Shown in pieces: positions 34,669 to 43,955 of a DNA stretch of 64,000 bases. This stretch comes from Lunatimonas lonarensis (GTDB lineage: Bacteria; Bacteroidota; Bacteroidia; Cytophagales; Cyclobacteriaceae): NCBI RefSeq assembly GCF_000390185.1, contig NZ_AQHR01000007.1, forward strand, positions 1 to 64,000, given 5' to 3'. The notes under the pieces are model-generated. The model had not been told where the DNA came from. It did not search any database and worked only from the letters and a program-made list of their open reading frames with translations. The position numbers and the translations under genes are program-made. Every line of letters starts with the position of its first letter. Position 1 is the stretch's first letter.

Positions 34669-35288
34669 ATGTCAGAAGACCAAAACAACTGCTGGAAAGC
34701 CAGCTCTGGAATATCGCCAACGCACTCCGGGGCAAAGTAAGCGCAGACGATTACCGCGACTACATCCTGGGCTTTATATTCTACAAGTACCTGTCCGAGC
34801 GACAGTATCTATATGCCAACAACCTGCTGGAAACCGAGAAGGTCAAGGACTACCTGAAGCTTGCCGACCCCGAATTGCTGGAAGCCATCAAAGAAGAATC
34901 CCTGCAGCATCTGGGTTACTTCCTCAAACCCGGGGAACTCTTTGAATCCATGACGGCCAAGGGCAATGCCTTCACCGAAACGGACAACAATTATATTCTG
35001 GAAGACCTGAAAGCTGTGCTCAACCACATCGAGCAAAGCACCATGGGTACCGATTCGGAGGAGGACTTCAACGACCTGTTTTCTGACATTGATCTCAGTT
35101 CCAGCAAAATCGGACGTACCCCAAAAGCCAGAAACGAAGTGGTGGTACAGATTCTTAACCACCTGAGCAAAATCGACTTCAAATTGCAGGACATCGAGTC
35201 GGACGTTTTGAGAGATGCCTACGAGTACCTGATTGGCAAGTTTGCAGCAGGTGCAGGTAAAACAGCCGGGGAATTCTACACCCCATAG
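34669..35288 (+). pseudogene. hsdM: Truncated, frameshifted type I restriction methylase subunit (HsdM)
   Basis: The frame from 34686 reads QLLESQLWNIANALRGK and continues as the HsdM N-terminal helical domain (DYILGFIFYKYLSERQ) to AGKTAGEFYTP, the start of the methylase fold. The natural ATG at 34669 (MSEDQ) is one base out of frame with it; a missing A in the run at 34682-34685 explains this. The end is a TAG where relatives have Gln (FYTP-QQ), followed by Gln-Val-Ser-Lys-Ile-Leu in the same frame and then unrelated sequence, so the rest of hsdM, including the catalytic NPPF motif, and any hsdS and hsdR are gone. Confidence 0.85.
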
Positions 35289-35443
35289 CAAGTATCCAAG
35301 ATCCTTTCCAAAACCACGAATCCGAAGCGATCCTACCATCCCAAACGTAACCCAATATATCGCCGAAGGCTTATATCCATTTATTTCGCGCAGCATATAT
35401 CATTTTAATATCGCACAGCTCATATCCCCATACCAAAAACCGA

Positions 35444-36847
35444 CTATTCAATCACATACAGGTACAGCGCACTAGGCCCCGGCCAGGGTTCCGGATAGGG
35501 TCTGTCCCGGTTTTGGGGAAGGGTCTCCCATTTGAGCAGGTACCTGTAGCCATCATTGGATGCGCCCAAATCTGAGGTGGAACGGATTTCCAATCCCGGA
35601 AAGCTGCCTTCCAAACTGACCTGTTCTATTAGCGCGGCCGGTTTGTTGACCTCACCCACGGGATTTAGGCCTTTATCCAGCAGCAGGGTTCCCCTACCGT
35701 ACTTGATATGCTCGTAGCCTAGCTCATAGCGACCATCCGGCCTTCGGACAAAGGTGCCCAACTTTACCTCAAAGACAATGGTTCCCCTTCCCGAAAACTC
35801 CCATCGGTAATCCCAATCCGTCACCTGCTTGGTCTTCCAGCTGCGGCCCTCCAGCCAAGTAACATATAGCTGTAGATTGCCTGCTTCATCGTACTTGTGA
35901 AAGGCCATGATGGGAGAAAACTGCTCATCCAATACAAGCCTAGCCGCAAGGTTAATAATCCCTCCTCCAGTGGGTATGGGCGCGACAATCACCGATTTTT
36001 GGTCAAAGGTAACCGGCAATGAAACAGGATCCCCAAACGCATCGTACCAGTTGACCAAGTCCGGGCTTTTTATGTACGAAAGGTCGTGATTCGTTTCACA
36101 ATCCGGGGTATCCCTCCACACCCAGTACATATGGTACCAATCGTCCTCGAGCAATTTCGGCTGCGAGGCATAGGCATTCATCAATCCCTGCCCATCGGTA
36201 AGCGGTGTATCCAACAGGCGTCTCCATTGCTTGGTTTGGGTATCGTAAAGGTTGTAGATTTCGTTTCCGTTTCCACTGCCCCCATCCCGGTAATGAAACA
36301 GAAGCTCACCCTCCCTATTGGTCAGAAAGTGCGGATAGGTACACCGCTGCTCGTTGGTTCCAACCATGGAGGTGTGCTGTACCAGCGTGCTGATATCATG
36401 GGCTACTTCCGAACGAAAATAGGTAATGGGATGTACGTGCATATTTCCCGAGAGATGCAGGTAGCCTTCCTTGTCAATGCCTAGGGTGACCGAATTATGG
36501 CTGTCCCAATTCAGAATTGTGCTGGTGCCGGCCCCTTCCTCTCGGTCAAAAACAGGTAGCGTGTGCAGGGAAAAAGCGGAATCGGTCAGGTTACGCTGCC
36601 CCACGGTCATGTATCGGTTTTTGTCGTAATAGGCGATGTATTGTCTATCGCCGCTTGTAAGGAGTGAAAAGCCAACCGGATGGCCGGCCCAAACCGAGTC
36701 GATAAAAATCCTCGAAACCAGCTCCTTCCCTTGATCCGTTTCATCCAGCACAATCCATTTTGCCTCCTTTTGGCAGCCGAAAGACAAATACCCCGTCAGC
36801 AGCGCAAAACAAAGCAGGCGGAAACGTGTGTGTTTATTCCTTTTCAT
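35444..36847 (-). CDS. BNR_4 propeller lipoprotein, polysaccharide-lyase-like
   Basis: A 467-residue lipoprotein with a lipobox at LSFGC (Cys25). The repeated strands and the segment DSHNSVTLGIDKEGYLHLSGNMH near residues 114-136 match the BNR_4 family of seven-bladed propellers, which contains the ulvan lyases of PL24 and PL25. Histidines and tyrosines needed for lyase chemistry are present in that segment and in RCTYPHFL near 168, but I cannot assign them surely. It is the last gene of the minus-strand polysaccharide locus, 33 bases after the PL8 gene. A sialidase or other glycosidase role is the alternative. Confidence 0.78.
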   Translation of the reverse strand: MKRNKHTRFRLLCFALLTGYLSFGCQKEAKWIVLDETDQGKELVSRIFIDSVWAGHPVGFSLLTSGDRQYIAYYDKNRYMTVGQRNLTDSAFSLHTLPVFDREEGAGTSTILNWDSHNSVTLGIDKEGYLHLSGNMHVHPITYFRSEVAHDISTLVQHTSMVGTNEQRCTYPHFLTNREGELLFHYRDGGSGNGNEIYNLYDTQTKQWRRLLDTPLTDGQGLMNAYASQPKLLEDDWYHMYWVWRDTPDCETNHDLSYIKSPDLVNWYDAFGDPVSLPVTFDQKSVIVAPIPTGGGIINLAARLVLDEQFSPIMAFHKYDEAGNLQLYVTWLEGRSWKTKQVTDWDYRWEFSGRGTIVFEVKLGTFVRRPDGRYELGYEHIKYGRGTLLLDKGLNPVGEVNKPAALIEQVSLEGSFPGLEIRSTSDLGASNDGYRYLLKWETLPQNRDRPYPEPWPGPSALYLYVIE

Positions 36848-36880
36848 TGATCTCGATTATTTTGATGCTACATTAAACCA

Positions 36881-39088
36881 TCATTGACTTGTTGGTTTGG
36901 CAGGTAATCCACCATTGATTTCGACGACTGCACTGCTTCCTGCATATACACCCTCCGGCAACTGCACTCGGATTGAAGTGGCTCCGGTAGCGGGATTCCA
37001 CGTCGAAAAAACGCCGTCCAACACCGGCAAGTCTACCTGCTGACTAAGCTGGAAGTGAATGGCCGAAAGCCTGCGTGAAGGATCCGATGCGGTAATTTTG
37101 GCCACTCTGCCATCCACGAGTTGTATCATCAACAAACCGGGCGAATCCATCTTGATCGTCCAATCCTTTGCCAGTTCCAATTCTCCAGCCCGGTAGAATG
37201 CCAGCTGATACAGGCCAAGTCCTTTGTGCCGGACGGCCTGTACCTCTTCCGTATTGGCGATGATTTCCATGGGGGTGGATGCCTCGAAATCTGCTAGTTG
37301 GCTGCTTGAAATCCCGGGAAAAACCATATAACTGTAGCTACCCTTGACCGGTCTTGGCCCGTGGTCCAGCCACAATGAAAACAGGTTTTCTGTGACCGTA
37401 TCCCTGGGCGTACTGCTTTGCTTGCTGATAGCTGTCCATAAACCTGTCACCTGGCCATTGAAAAGATGTACAGGCTGGCTATCCGGAAACAAATACCCCA
37501 CGGAATCGCTGTGCACCCAGCGCGCCCCGTTCAAATCGTGTAACCCATTTTCAAGCATCCGCTGCCCACCCCTGTCGAAAACAGTCACTTTCCCTTCCAG
37601 AAGGTTTTGATTCAAGGTGGTAAATACCGGTCTCGCAGAACGGGCCGAGATCCCCGACCCCAAACACACATAGCCCTCATCAAAAAAGAACCAAGCCTTT
37701 TTGGCACCAAGCGGATCATGCGCACTTTTGAAGTCATAAGCCACCATCCCGTATAGACCATCACTTGCTCCCCCCACAAACTCCGTGGTACCCCATTTCA
37801 GAATCTGGCTTTCATCCGGCAGGGATTCCTTTTGCAAAATGGTAGCACCCGGAACTTTTTGGTAATCCATCACCGGAAAAATATCGTAATACTCTTTTCC
37901 CGTCACTGCAAGGTGATTGGTACCGTCACCCCGGTGGTGATTCTTCAGCCCCTCACTGTTGTAGGGCTCTTCCATATTGGCATTTCGCGTGGAGTACATC
38001 CTCACTGATGCGAAATAATGGGGACGCTGAAATGTAAAGTGCTCGGAATGCCAGAAAAACTTACTGTACGAACTCCGCTGAAAGGCAATGCTCTTCTCTC
38101 TTGTGGTGATCACCTCCTCCAGCTCCTGTTTACGGTAATCCGTAGTAAGAAGGAGTTTCTTGGGGGTGGAAGCATCTAGCGGCTTAAGGGCACCGGGACG
38201 GGCAATGCTGCGGTTTTTCGCACCTGTATCCGGATAAGTACCAAAAGCAGTCGTTTTGACAATGCCATCCAGGTAGTAATCCACCAAAAGCCGGGTCTTT
38301 TCGTCAGAAAACGCATAGGACGTCCCTGCCACATAGACCGCCCATTCGACAAAGGCATCCGCATAGCCCAATCCGTAGGAGAGCGTGTTGTTCACACGAT
38401 CCTCCCGGTGGTGAAAACTAAAATCGTATTGCATTCCCCTGCCCTCTGCAAACTTGATTTCTCCTTCTATCACCCGGATGACTTCTTCAAATTGGGGGTA
38501 ATCCTTCATAAAAAGTAGGTTTTTGGCCAATATTCCGGCAATTTTAATCCGATCTCCACTTGGCCTCGCACCGGAGGCATTTAGGTGGGCCCTACCAATG
38601 ATCGGTTGCATGCCATCTACCAACTCTCGGGGAAGGTGCTGGCCAACCAGCAACATGACGTGCACAAAATTAGTCGGAGTGCCAATCTGATTGTGCCACC
38701 AATTATCGCAAAAATAATCCCTTTCCACCCAATGGGCCACGCCCTGCCGTATCGCCTGTAGCAGCCGTCTATTTCGCCGAAATTTGGATCGCCTGTCCAC
38801 GTAGGCCCTGCTTAGTAAGACCAGGTTTGCACTGTGGATGCGGTGTTCAAAACCCGTACGCGATACATCCTCATAATTGATTCCCGGCCAGGTGCCATCG
38901 GGTCGCTGCGTCTCCAGCAGCTCTGCAATAACGGCATCTTCTACCATGACCTGAAGGAGCTCGGAAACGATCCTATCGGTGATCACGGTGAAATCATTCG
39001 CCTTGGCCACCACCGGCAAAAAGGCCGTGAATACGATTAGGATGGAAATTCTAATCCCCTCCCAACTACGATAGGCTATTTCTTGCAT
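36881..39088 (-). CDS. Polysaccharide lyase family 8 protein
   Basis: A 735-residue secreted lyase with a Sec signal (hydrophobic run to VVAKA, residue 30). PL8 enzymes cut uronic-acid glycans such as hyaluronan, chondroitin or xanthan by beta-elimination. The alpha/alpha toroid carries the probable catalytic Asn133 (WWHNQIGTPTN), His226/227 (FSFHHRED) and Tyr238 (LSYGLGY). The following super-sandwich shows KAWFFFDEGYVCLGSGI near 480. The spacing between His and Tyr is two residues longer than in chondroitinase AC, so it forms a divergent subgroup together with the neighbouring PL8 gene. It lies about 140 bases downstream of that gene in the same orientation. Confidence 0.88.
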   Translation of the reverse strand: MQEIAYRSWEGIRISILIVFTAFLPVVAKANDFTVITDRIVSELLQVMVEDAVIAELLETQRPDGTWPGINYEDVSRTGFEHRIHSANLVLLSRAYVDRRSKFRRNRRLLQAIRQGVAHWVERDYFCDNWWHNQIGTPTNFVHVMLLVGQHLPRELVDGMQPIIGRAHLNASGARPSGDRIKIAGILAKNLLFMKDYPQFEEVIRVIEGEIKFAEGRGMQYDFSFHHREDRVNNTLSYGLGYADAFVEWAVYVAGTSYAFSDEKTRLLVDYYLDGIVKTTAFGTYPDTGAKNRSIARPGALKPLDASTPKKLLLTTDYRKQELEEVITTREKSIAFQRSSYSKFFWHSEHFTFQRPHYFASVRMYSTRNANMEEPYNSEGLKNHHRGDGTNHLAVTGKEYYDIFPVMDYQKVPGATILQKESLPDESQILKWGTTEFVGGASDGLYGMVAYDFKSAHDPLGAKKAWFFFDEGYVCLGSGISARSARPVFTTLNQNLLEGKVTVFDRGGQRMLENGLHDLNGARWVHSDSVGYLFPDSQPVHLFNGQVTGLWTAISKQSSTPRDTVTENLFSLWLDHGPRPVKGSYSYMVFPGISSSQLADFEASTPMEIIANTEEVQAVRHKGLGLYQLAFYRAGELELAKDWTIKMDSPGLLMIQLVDGRVAKITASDPSRRLSAIHFQLSQQVDLPVLDGVFSTWNPATGATSIRVQLPEGVYAGSSAVVEINGGLPAKPTSQ

Positions 39089-39231
39089 TTGCGTTGTATT
39101 ATATTTCCATGATATCTCTTTTGCTCCCTGCCGGGCGACACCCTAAGATAGATTCCGCGGTAACGGCAGGAAGTAAGCACTGGTTTGCGGCCCTATGACA
39201 GCTGACGGGACGAAAGCTAAAACAGGCTAAA

Positions 39232-41994
39232 TCAGAATCGTCGGACGCAGCGAACCGCATACCGGCTGCCTTTGGTCAGCGGATACCAACCGCCGTATCC
39301 CTTGAAATTCTGGCCCCACACAAACCCAATATTGTATTCGGAAGAACTCCAGTACATATCCCCTTCGATGCCTTCCAATAGCCCTTTGGATTGAAACAGG
39401 ATTGAAAGCTCCTCCTTGGAGGGTAGATACCAATCGCCATAGCCGCTATCGGTACATGCAGCACAGACCTTTGCCGCGAAATTGCCGGACAGATTATCAG
39501 AAGTCTGCTGAGCTATTATCAAAAGCGTGTTGTCTGCTCCGGCATACATGCCATCGCCGACGGCATTGACATAGCGGTCTCCATGGTCACCATAAAGCTG
39601 GGGAACGGAAACCTGTCCATTCCGCCAGGAGATGGCCGTATGCTGATCTGCCTCCGCCGCAATCAGTCCATGGATTCCGGTTTCATCCAGCCAAACGACG
39701 ACCCCTCCTCCAAATTTCTCACCGATGTACCTTCGCCCCTCTGTGGCCTCAGGTAGGCGTTGATTTGATTCCTTGAGCAAATCAGCAAAGTCTATTGCCT
39801 GGCCTTCCCACACATCGTTTTTCACCACCACACTTTTCCCAGCCTGATCGCCTTCCGGAAGTTTGACCTGCAAAACCGAGGTACCTGCGTTGGTAGCAGA
39901 TGCCGTCCAATAGGAGCCGTTTCCAACCAATCGTCCTCCAAGCTCAAGCGTAACAACCTTCTCTTTCCGGGACGGATCCGAAAGCGTGATTTCCGAAAAC
40001 TCCCCTCCTTCCGGTCGAACCATGACCATGCCCGGAGTAGAGATGGAGACCCAACTGCCATTGGGCAAATCCGCGCGGCCGGGTTTGTAGAACACCAATT
40101 GCGCTATGCCCAACCCTTCATGCCATACTCCTTGCAATTGATCCGTGTTGGCAATGATACGAACCTGATCACTTGCGGTCACCCGCTCCATCAGCTCAGG
40201 ATCAATGCCTGGGTATACGGTATACGCATAGGAGTCCCCTACCGGCTTGACGCCATGATCTACCCATAAAGAAAACACCTTTTTGGAAACCTGAGGTCTA
40301 CGCTGCGCACGGAGGTTATTGGAAATGTCACTCCAATATCCCGTTTTGAATTGATTATGGATTTGGGCAGTTGTGGGTTGGTGAAATTGGTACCCGACAC
40401 TATCCTGATGCACCCACATTACCTCTTTGATCGCTTCGCCACCGTCTGTTAATACTTCAATGCCTTTACTCGTCTTTACCAGCACATCCGACCGGCTAAG
40501 GGTTTGGTTTAGGGTTGTTACGACCGGGAAATCCGAATCAGAATAAATATCCGTGCCCAAGCAAACGTACCTGTCCTCGAAAAAAAACCAGGCCTTTTTG
40601 GCCCGTAAAGGATCGTGGACACTTTGGAAATCAAAAACCGCTGCACCAAACAAGCCATCCGACACCGCTCCCACGAAATCGCTTTTTCCGGCCTTTACGA
40701 TTTGATTCCAATGGGGAAGTACCGGTTTTTGAACGACGGTGGTACCGGGTATTTTTTGCCAATCCCAAACCGGAAAGATATCGAAATACTCCGTTCCATT
40801 CCGGGAGATAAAGTTAGCTCCATCCGCATAATGGTGCATCTTCAGGGATTCTTCGTTGTGAGGCGCCTCCATGTTGTGGTTACGGGAGGAGTGCATCCGA
40901 ACCGATGCAAAATACCCGGGTCGCTGATGACTGAAATATTCCGAATGCCAAAAAAAGCGGTTATGCGAAAGATTTGGGGGATGCGTCCCTTGTCGGATGG
41001 ATGCCACGTTTTCCAACTCAGACCTTCTGTAGTCGGTAATCGCGGCCAATTTTAACGGTAATTCGGGACCTATGGGAGCCAATGCACCGTCTCGGGACAT
41101 GTCGCGGTTTATCACTCCCGGATCCTTAAAGGATGCTTGCACCATGGATTTGCATATTCCATCAAGGTAATAGTCGACCAAAAGGCGAATCGATTGCTCG
41201 GGAAACCTATAAGCGGTGCCATCAAGCCGTTGCCCCCAATCGGCAAAGGTGGCGGCATATCCGGTGCCATAGGATAAAATGGAGGTAACCCGATCCGATC
41301 GGTGATGAAAACCAAGGTCGGGCTTAATACCCATACCGGAAGTAACGGCCACTTCTTCCACCATGGCGTCTACCGACTCTTTAAATCCGGCAGCATCGCG
41401 TCTGTAAAGAGCCAACTCTGCTGCCAAACCGGCAATTTTGATCAGGTCTCCGCCCGGTCTGGCACCCCACGCACGAAGGTTGGCACGTGCCGCAAGCGAC
41501 GAAAGCCAGCCTTTACGCTCTGCCGAAAGTTCCTCGTCCAGCAAATACAAAACCTCAATCCAAGTGGTGGGGTTGGCAATTTCGTTGGTATGCCAATTTG
41601 CGGCGATAAAATCATTTGCCAACCAAAAGTCGATGGCCTGATCGATTGCCGATTTGAGACCAGGCTGGCCTTTTAGGGACGATTCTTCTTTCCGGTAGGC
41701 CAAGCTCATATCGCGGATGTTTACCACATGGGTTCTGTTTTCAAACGCAATGCGGGACACATCGTCGTAGTTTATCGACGGCCAGTGACCTTGCGGGCTG
41801 AGCGAATTCATCAGGGACAGGACAGCGGTCTCTGAAAAAGACATCCGTAGTTTGTCCTGTAACACCCGGTTTCTCAACAACTCCAGGTCATCTTGGGCAA
41901 AACCAAAACAACTTCCTGTCAGCAGCACTAAGAGAAAAGCAGGTATCAGCTTCCCCAAGACAGTACCGACCAAACGACCAAACGACGGATTCAT
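39232..41994 (-). CDS. Polysaccharide lyase family 8 protein fused to a DUF1566 domain
   Basis: A 920-residue secreted protein (signal near residues 17-33, ending CFGFAQ). Residues about 40-730 form a PL8 lyase with Asn137 (HTNEIANPTT), His230/231 (GFHHRSD) and Tyr242 (LSYGTGY) as probable catalytic residues, and KAWFFFEDRYVCLGTDI in the sandwich. Residues about 780-920 form a DUF1566/Lcl-type domain: VVWLDETG, GDWYLPSKEEL near 850, DMYWSSSEY near 885 and a final RYAVRCVRRF. DUF1566 occurs in surface-displayed proteins of unknown binding role. The fusion is uncommon to me. It lies 12 bases downstream of the heparinase II/III gene, and shares the layout of the shorter PL8 that follows, which points to duplication. 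Confidence 0.87.
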   Translation of the reverse strand: MNPSFGRLVGTVLGKLIPAFLLVLLTGSCFGFAQDDLELLRNRVLQDKLRMSFSETAVLSLMNSLSPQGHWPSINYDDVSRIAFENRTHVVNIRDMSLAYRKEESSLKGQPGLKSAIDQAIDFWLANDFIAANWHTNEIANPTTWIEVLYLLDEELSAERKGWLSSLAARANLRAWGARPGGDLIKIAGLAAELALYRRDAAGFKESVDAMVEEVAVTSGMGIKPDLGFHHRSDRVTSILSYGTGYAATFADWGQRLDGTAYRFPEQSIRLLVDYYLDGICKSMVQASFKDPGVINRDMSRDGALAPIGPELPLKLAAITDYRRSELENVASIRQGTHPPNLSHNRFFWHSEYFSHQRPGYFASVRMHSSRNHNMEAPHNEESLKMHHYADGANFISRNGTEYFDIFPVWDWQKIPGTTVVQKPVLPHWNQIVKAGKSDFVGAVSDGLFGAAVFDFQSVHDPLRAKKAWFFFEDRYVCLGTDIYSDSDFPVVTTLNQTLSRSDVLVKTSKGIEVLTDGGEAIKEVMWVHQDSVGYQFHQPTTAQIHNQFKTGYWSDISNNLRAQRRPQVSKKVFSLWVDHGVKPVGDSYAYTVYPGIDPELMERVTASDQVRIIANTDQLQGVWHEGLGIAQLVFYKPGRADLPNGSWVSISTPGMVMVRPEGGEFSEITLSDPSRKEKVVTLELGGRLVGNGSYWTASATNAGTSVLQVKLPEGDQAGKSVVVKNDVWEGQAIDFADLLKESNQRLPEATEGRRYIGEKFGGGVVVWLDETGIHGLIAAEADQHTAISWRNGQVSVPQLYGDHGDRYVNAVGDGMYAGADNTLLIIAQQTSDNLSGNFAAKVCAACTDSGYGDWYLPSKEELSILFQSKGLLEGIEGDMYWSSSEYNIGFVWGQNFKGYGGWYPLTKGSRYAVRCVRRF

Positions 41995-42006
41995 GGAAGG
42001 GACGGT

Positions 42007-43905
42007 TTATTGACCAGAAAGCTTCACCCGGAGCACCTCGACACCATTGGAAAGCGTCCAAGCGGGAATGCGGATCTCCAGTCGCTTGAGCCCTTCCATC
42101 TGACGGTCCAATTCAAGGGGGGTCGGATCAAGCGAAATGACCGAAACCAGTAGCTGCCGATGGGACAGGTTTTCCAGTTTGACAACCTTTCCGTCTTGCT
42201 TCAACAGGGCGCCTCCAGGAACAATCTCCACATCCGCTTGGGTAAGCAACTGCCAGGTGACCGACTTTGTGTTCTCGTTTTTTTCGATATGGTCCTCAAT
42301 GATGATCGACTTGTCGTCGGGCTTCACAAAGCGGCGATGAGCCTTTTTTAGGTTTTCACCAAACACAGGCGTCAGATCAAAGGTTGCCTGCGGCTGGGAA
42401 CCGTCGTTAAACTCCTCCAAGGAGGCAAATCCATTGTTAATATGAAGGGCATCGTTGACAGTAAGGGTGCTATGACCAAAGTTGTTCTTGGTCAGCAGAG
42501 TCCATCGCTCGCACTCCTGGCAATTCCCCCAAAGGTTAAAACCTGTGATTTCCAGCTCATTGTAGGGTTGGTTTCCGGGATCGATAACCCAGCGAACACC
42601 ATTCAGTTCCCAAATAAATGAACCCGCGTCCATGTTTCCGTGGCTGATGGTGGCCCGGCCACCCTTGCCACCAAAGTAATAGGCGTTTGGTCCCTGCTGC
42701 TGACCGCGGAAAATGACAATGGGGTTCGAACCGTCTCCTTTCCAGGCAAGCGGAAGACTGCCTTCACGGGTTGGTTCGAACTGTGCCAGCCATACCAATC
42801 CTGCACCACCAATGCGGTTGAGTTTGCCCATACTGGCCGGCGATTGGGAAAAATTCTCCTTTTCAATATACAGCGGGTTTCCGGTCTTGGTTCCAAACCA
42901 TGCCAACACGATATCCCCCGCCGTGCCATGCTTGTCACCGCAATCGGCAAAGTTATAGTACCACCCTGAAGGGGCTACACTTAGGTAGCGGAAAGCAGCA
43001 GATTCTTTAAAAGCAGGATAATTGGCGATGCCGAAATCCGTCCCAAAGGCCGACTCCAACATAGCTGAAGTGAGTACCGAAAAGGCGGTACCATACCCCC
43101 AGTAGGTGGAACCTTCGGGATATACCCCATCGGGACCATACTCTTCCATGGCATGAGGTATCCCATCCAGTGCCCTGCTGATGGTTTTGGCTGCCAGCTC
43201 GGGGTCACGGTCGGCTATCATAATGGAAGCGGCTATCATCCCGCCGTTGCAAACTTGGTTCCAGTTATTGGTTCCGTTGATCCAGCCGTGACGCCCTTCC
43301 CAGCTGGGGTTGATGCCTTTTTCGATTAGGGTTGTCTTTGCCATATCGACGGTTGTCTTGGGTAGATCACCTCCAACCCAATCGATGGCCAAGGCCACGG
43401 CGGTTGCCATTTCTGCTACATCCAGGTAATGGGAGGGATTCCAGTCCGAAAAGCGGCAGACGGCCAACACTTCCCGGTTTATCTTATCCAGAAAACGTCT
43501 ATCCTTTTCGAGGCGATAGGCTATGCCGAGCATATTTACCCGATATAGCATTTCCCTGGAGGTGCTAAGGAGTCGCCTACCGATCATAACCCGCTCCAAT
43601 TCAGGCTCGGATAATATCTTCTCAGCATTCAATTTGATACCCTCGTAGTAATTGGCCACCATAGGGTCGCGCTTGATCTTCTGCTTCACCTGCCGCTCTA
43701 AGGCGGGGGTCAGCACCAACTTTGGGCTGGTTTTTCGAAGTTTGCTCTTCAAATAGCTTACCGTCATGGGGTTATCAAGCTTTGGAGGATCCGTAGAAGG
43801 ATGCTCGTTGCGATCAATGGCCATCAACGGAGAAAACTGCCATGCGAAAGAAGCTAGCAGCAGGACGTAGAAAGCAATGTGTTTAGGAGTAGATGTAGGC
43901 TTCAT
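42007..43905 (-). CDS. Heparinase II/III family polysaccharide lyase
   Basis: A 632-residue exported protein with a signal peptide near residues 8-30. The N-terminal alpha/alpha barrel (about 60-370) contains NGTNNWNQVCNGG near 210 and EGSTYWGYGT near 262, the typical heparinase II/III-like active-site regions, and the C-terminal beta-sheet domain contains ATISHGNMDAGSFIWELNGVRWVIDPG near 420, the PF07940 hallmark with its His. Family members degrade heparin, alginate oligomers (PL15, PL17) or hyaluronan-type glycans. In this locus an exolytic role on products of the PL8 or alginate-lyase-fold enzyme is likely. Confidence 0.88.
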   Translation of the reverse strand: MKPTSTPKHIAFYVLLLASFAWQFSPLMAIDRNEHPSTDPPKLDNPMTVSYLKSKLRKTSPKLVLTPALERQVKQKIKRDPMVANYYEGIKLNAEKILSEPELERVMIGRRLLSTSREMLYRVNMLGIAYRLEKDRRFLDKINREVLAVCRFSDWNPSHYLDVAEMATAVALAIDWVGGDLPKTTVDMAKTTLIEKGINPSWEGRHGWINGTNNWNQVCNGGMIAASIMIADRDPELAAKTISRALDGIPHAMEEYGPDGVYPEGSTYWGYGTAFSVLTSAMLESAFGTDFGIANYPAFKESAAFRYLSVAPSGWYYNFADCGDKHGTAGDIVLAWFGTKTGNPLYIEKENFSQSPASMGKLNRIGGAGLVWLAQFEPTREGSLPLAWKGDGSNPIVIFRGQQQGPNAYYFGGKGGRATISHGNMDAGSFIWELNGVRWVIDPGNQPYNELEITGFNLWGNCQECERWTLLTKNNFGHSTLTVNDALHINNGFASLEEFNDGSQPQATFDLTPVFGENLKKAHRRFVKPDDKSIIIEDHIEKNENTKSVTWQLLTQADVEIVPGGALLKQDGKVVKLENLSHRQLLVSVISLDPTPLELDRQMEGLKRLEIRIPAWTLSNGVEVLRVKLSGQ

Positions 43906-43955
43906 AGTGGATTGATATGTTGGGTTACACTGATTGGGTTTACTTAAGGGTTAAA

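Noticed and set aside
34631-34945. Open frame of about 104 codons at the start of the hsdM remnant
   Set aside because: It is in a different frame from the recognisable HsdM sequence and gives an arginine/glutamine-rich nonsense protein.
42723-42732. GGTTCGAACC, which resembles a tRNA T-arm
   Set aside because: It lies in the heparinase II/III reading frame and no acceptor or anticodon stem can be folded around it.
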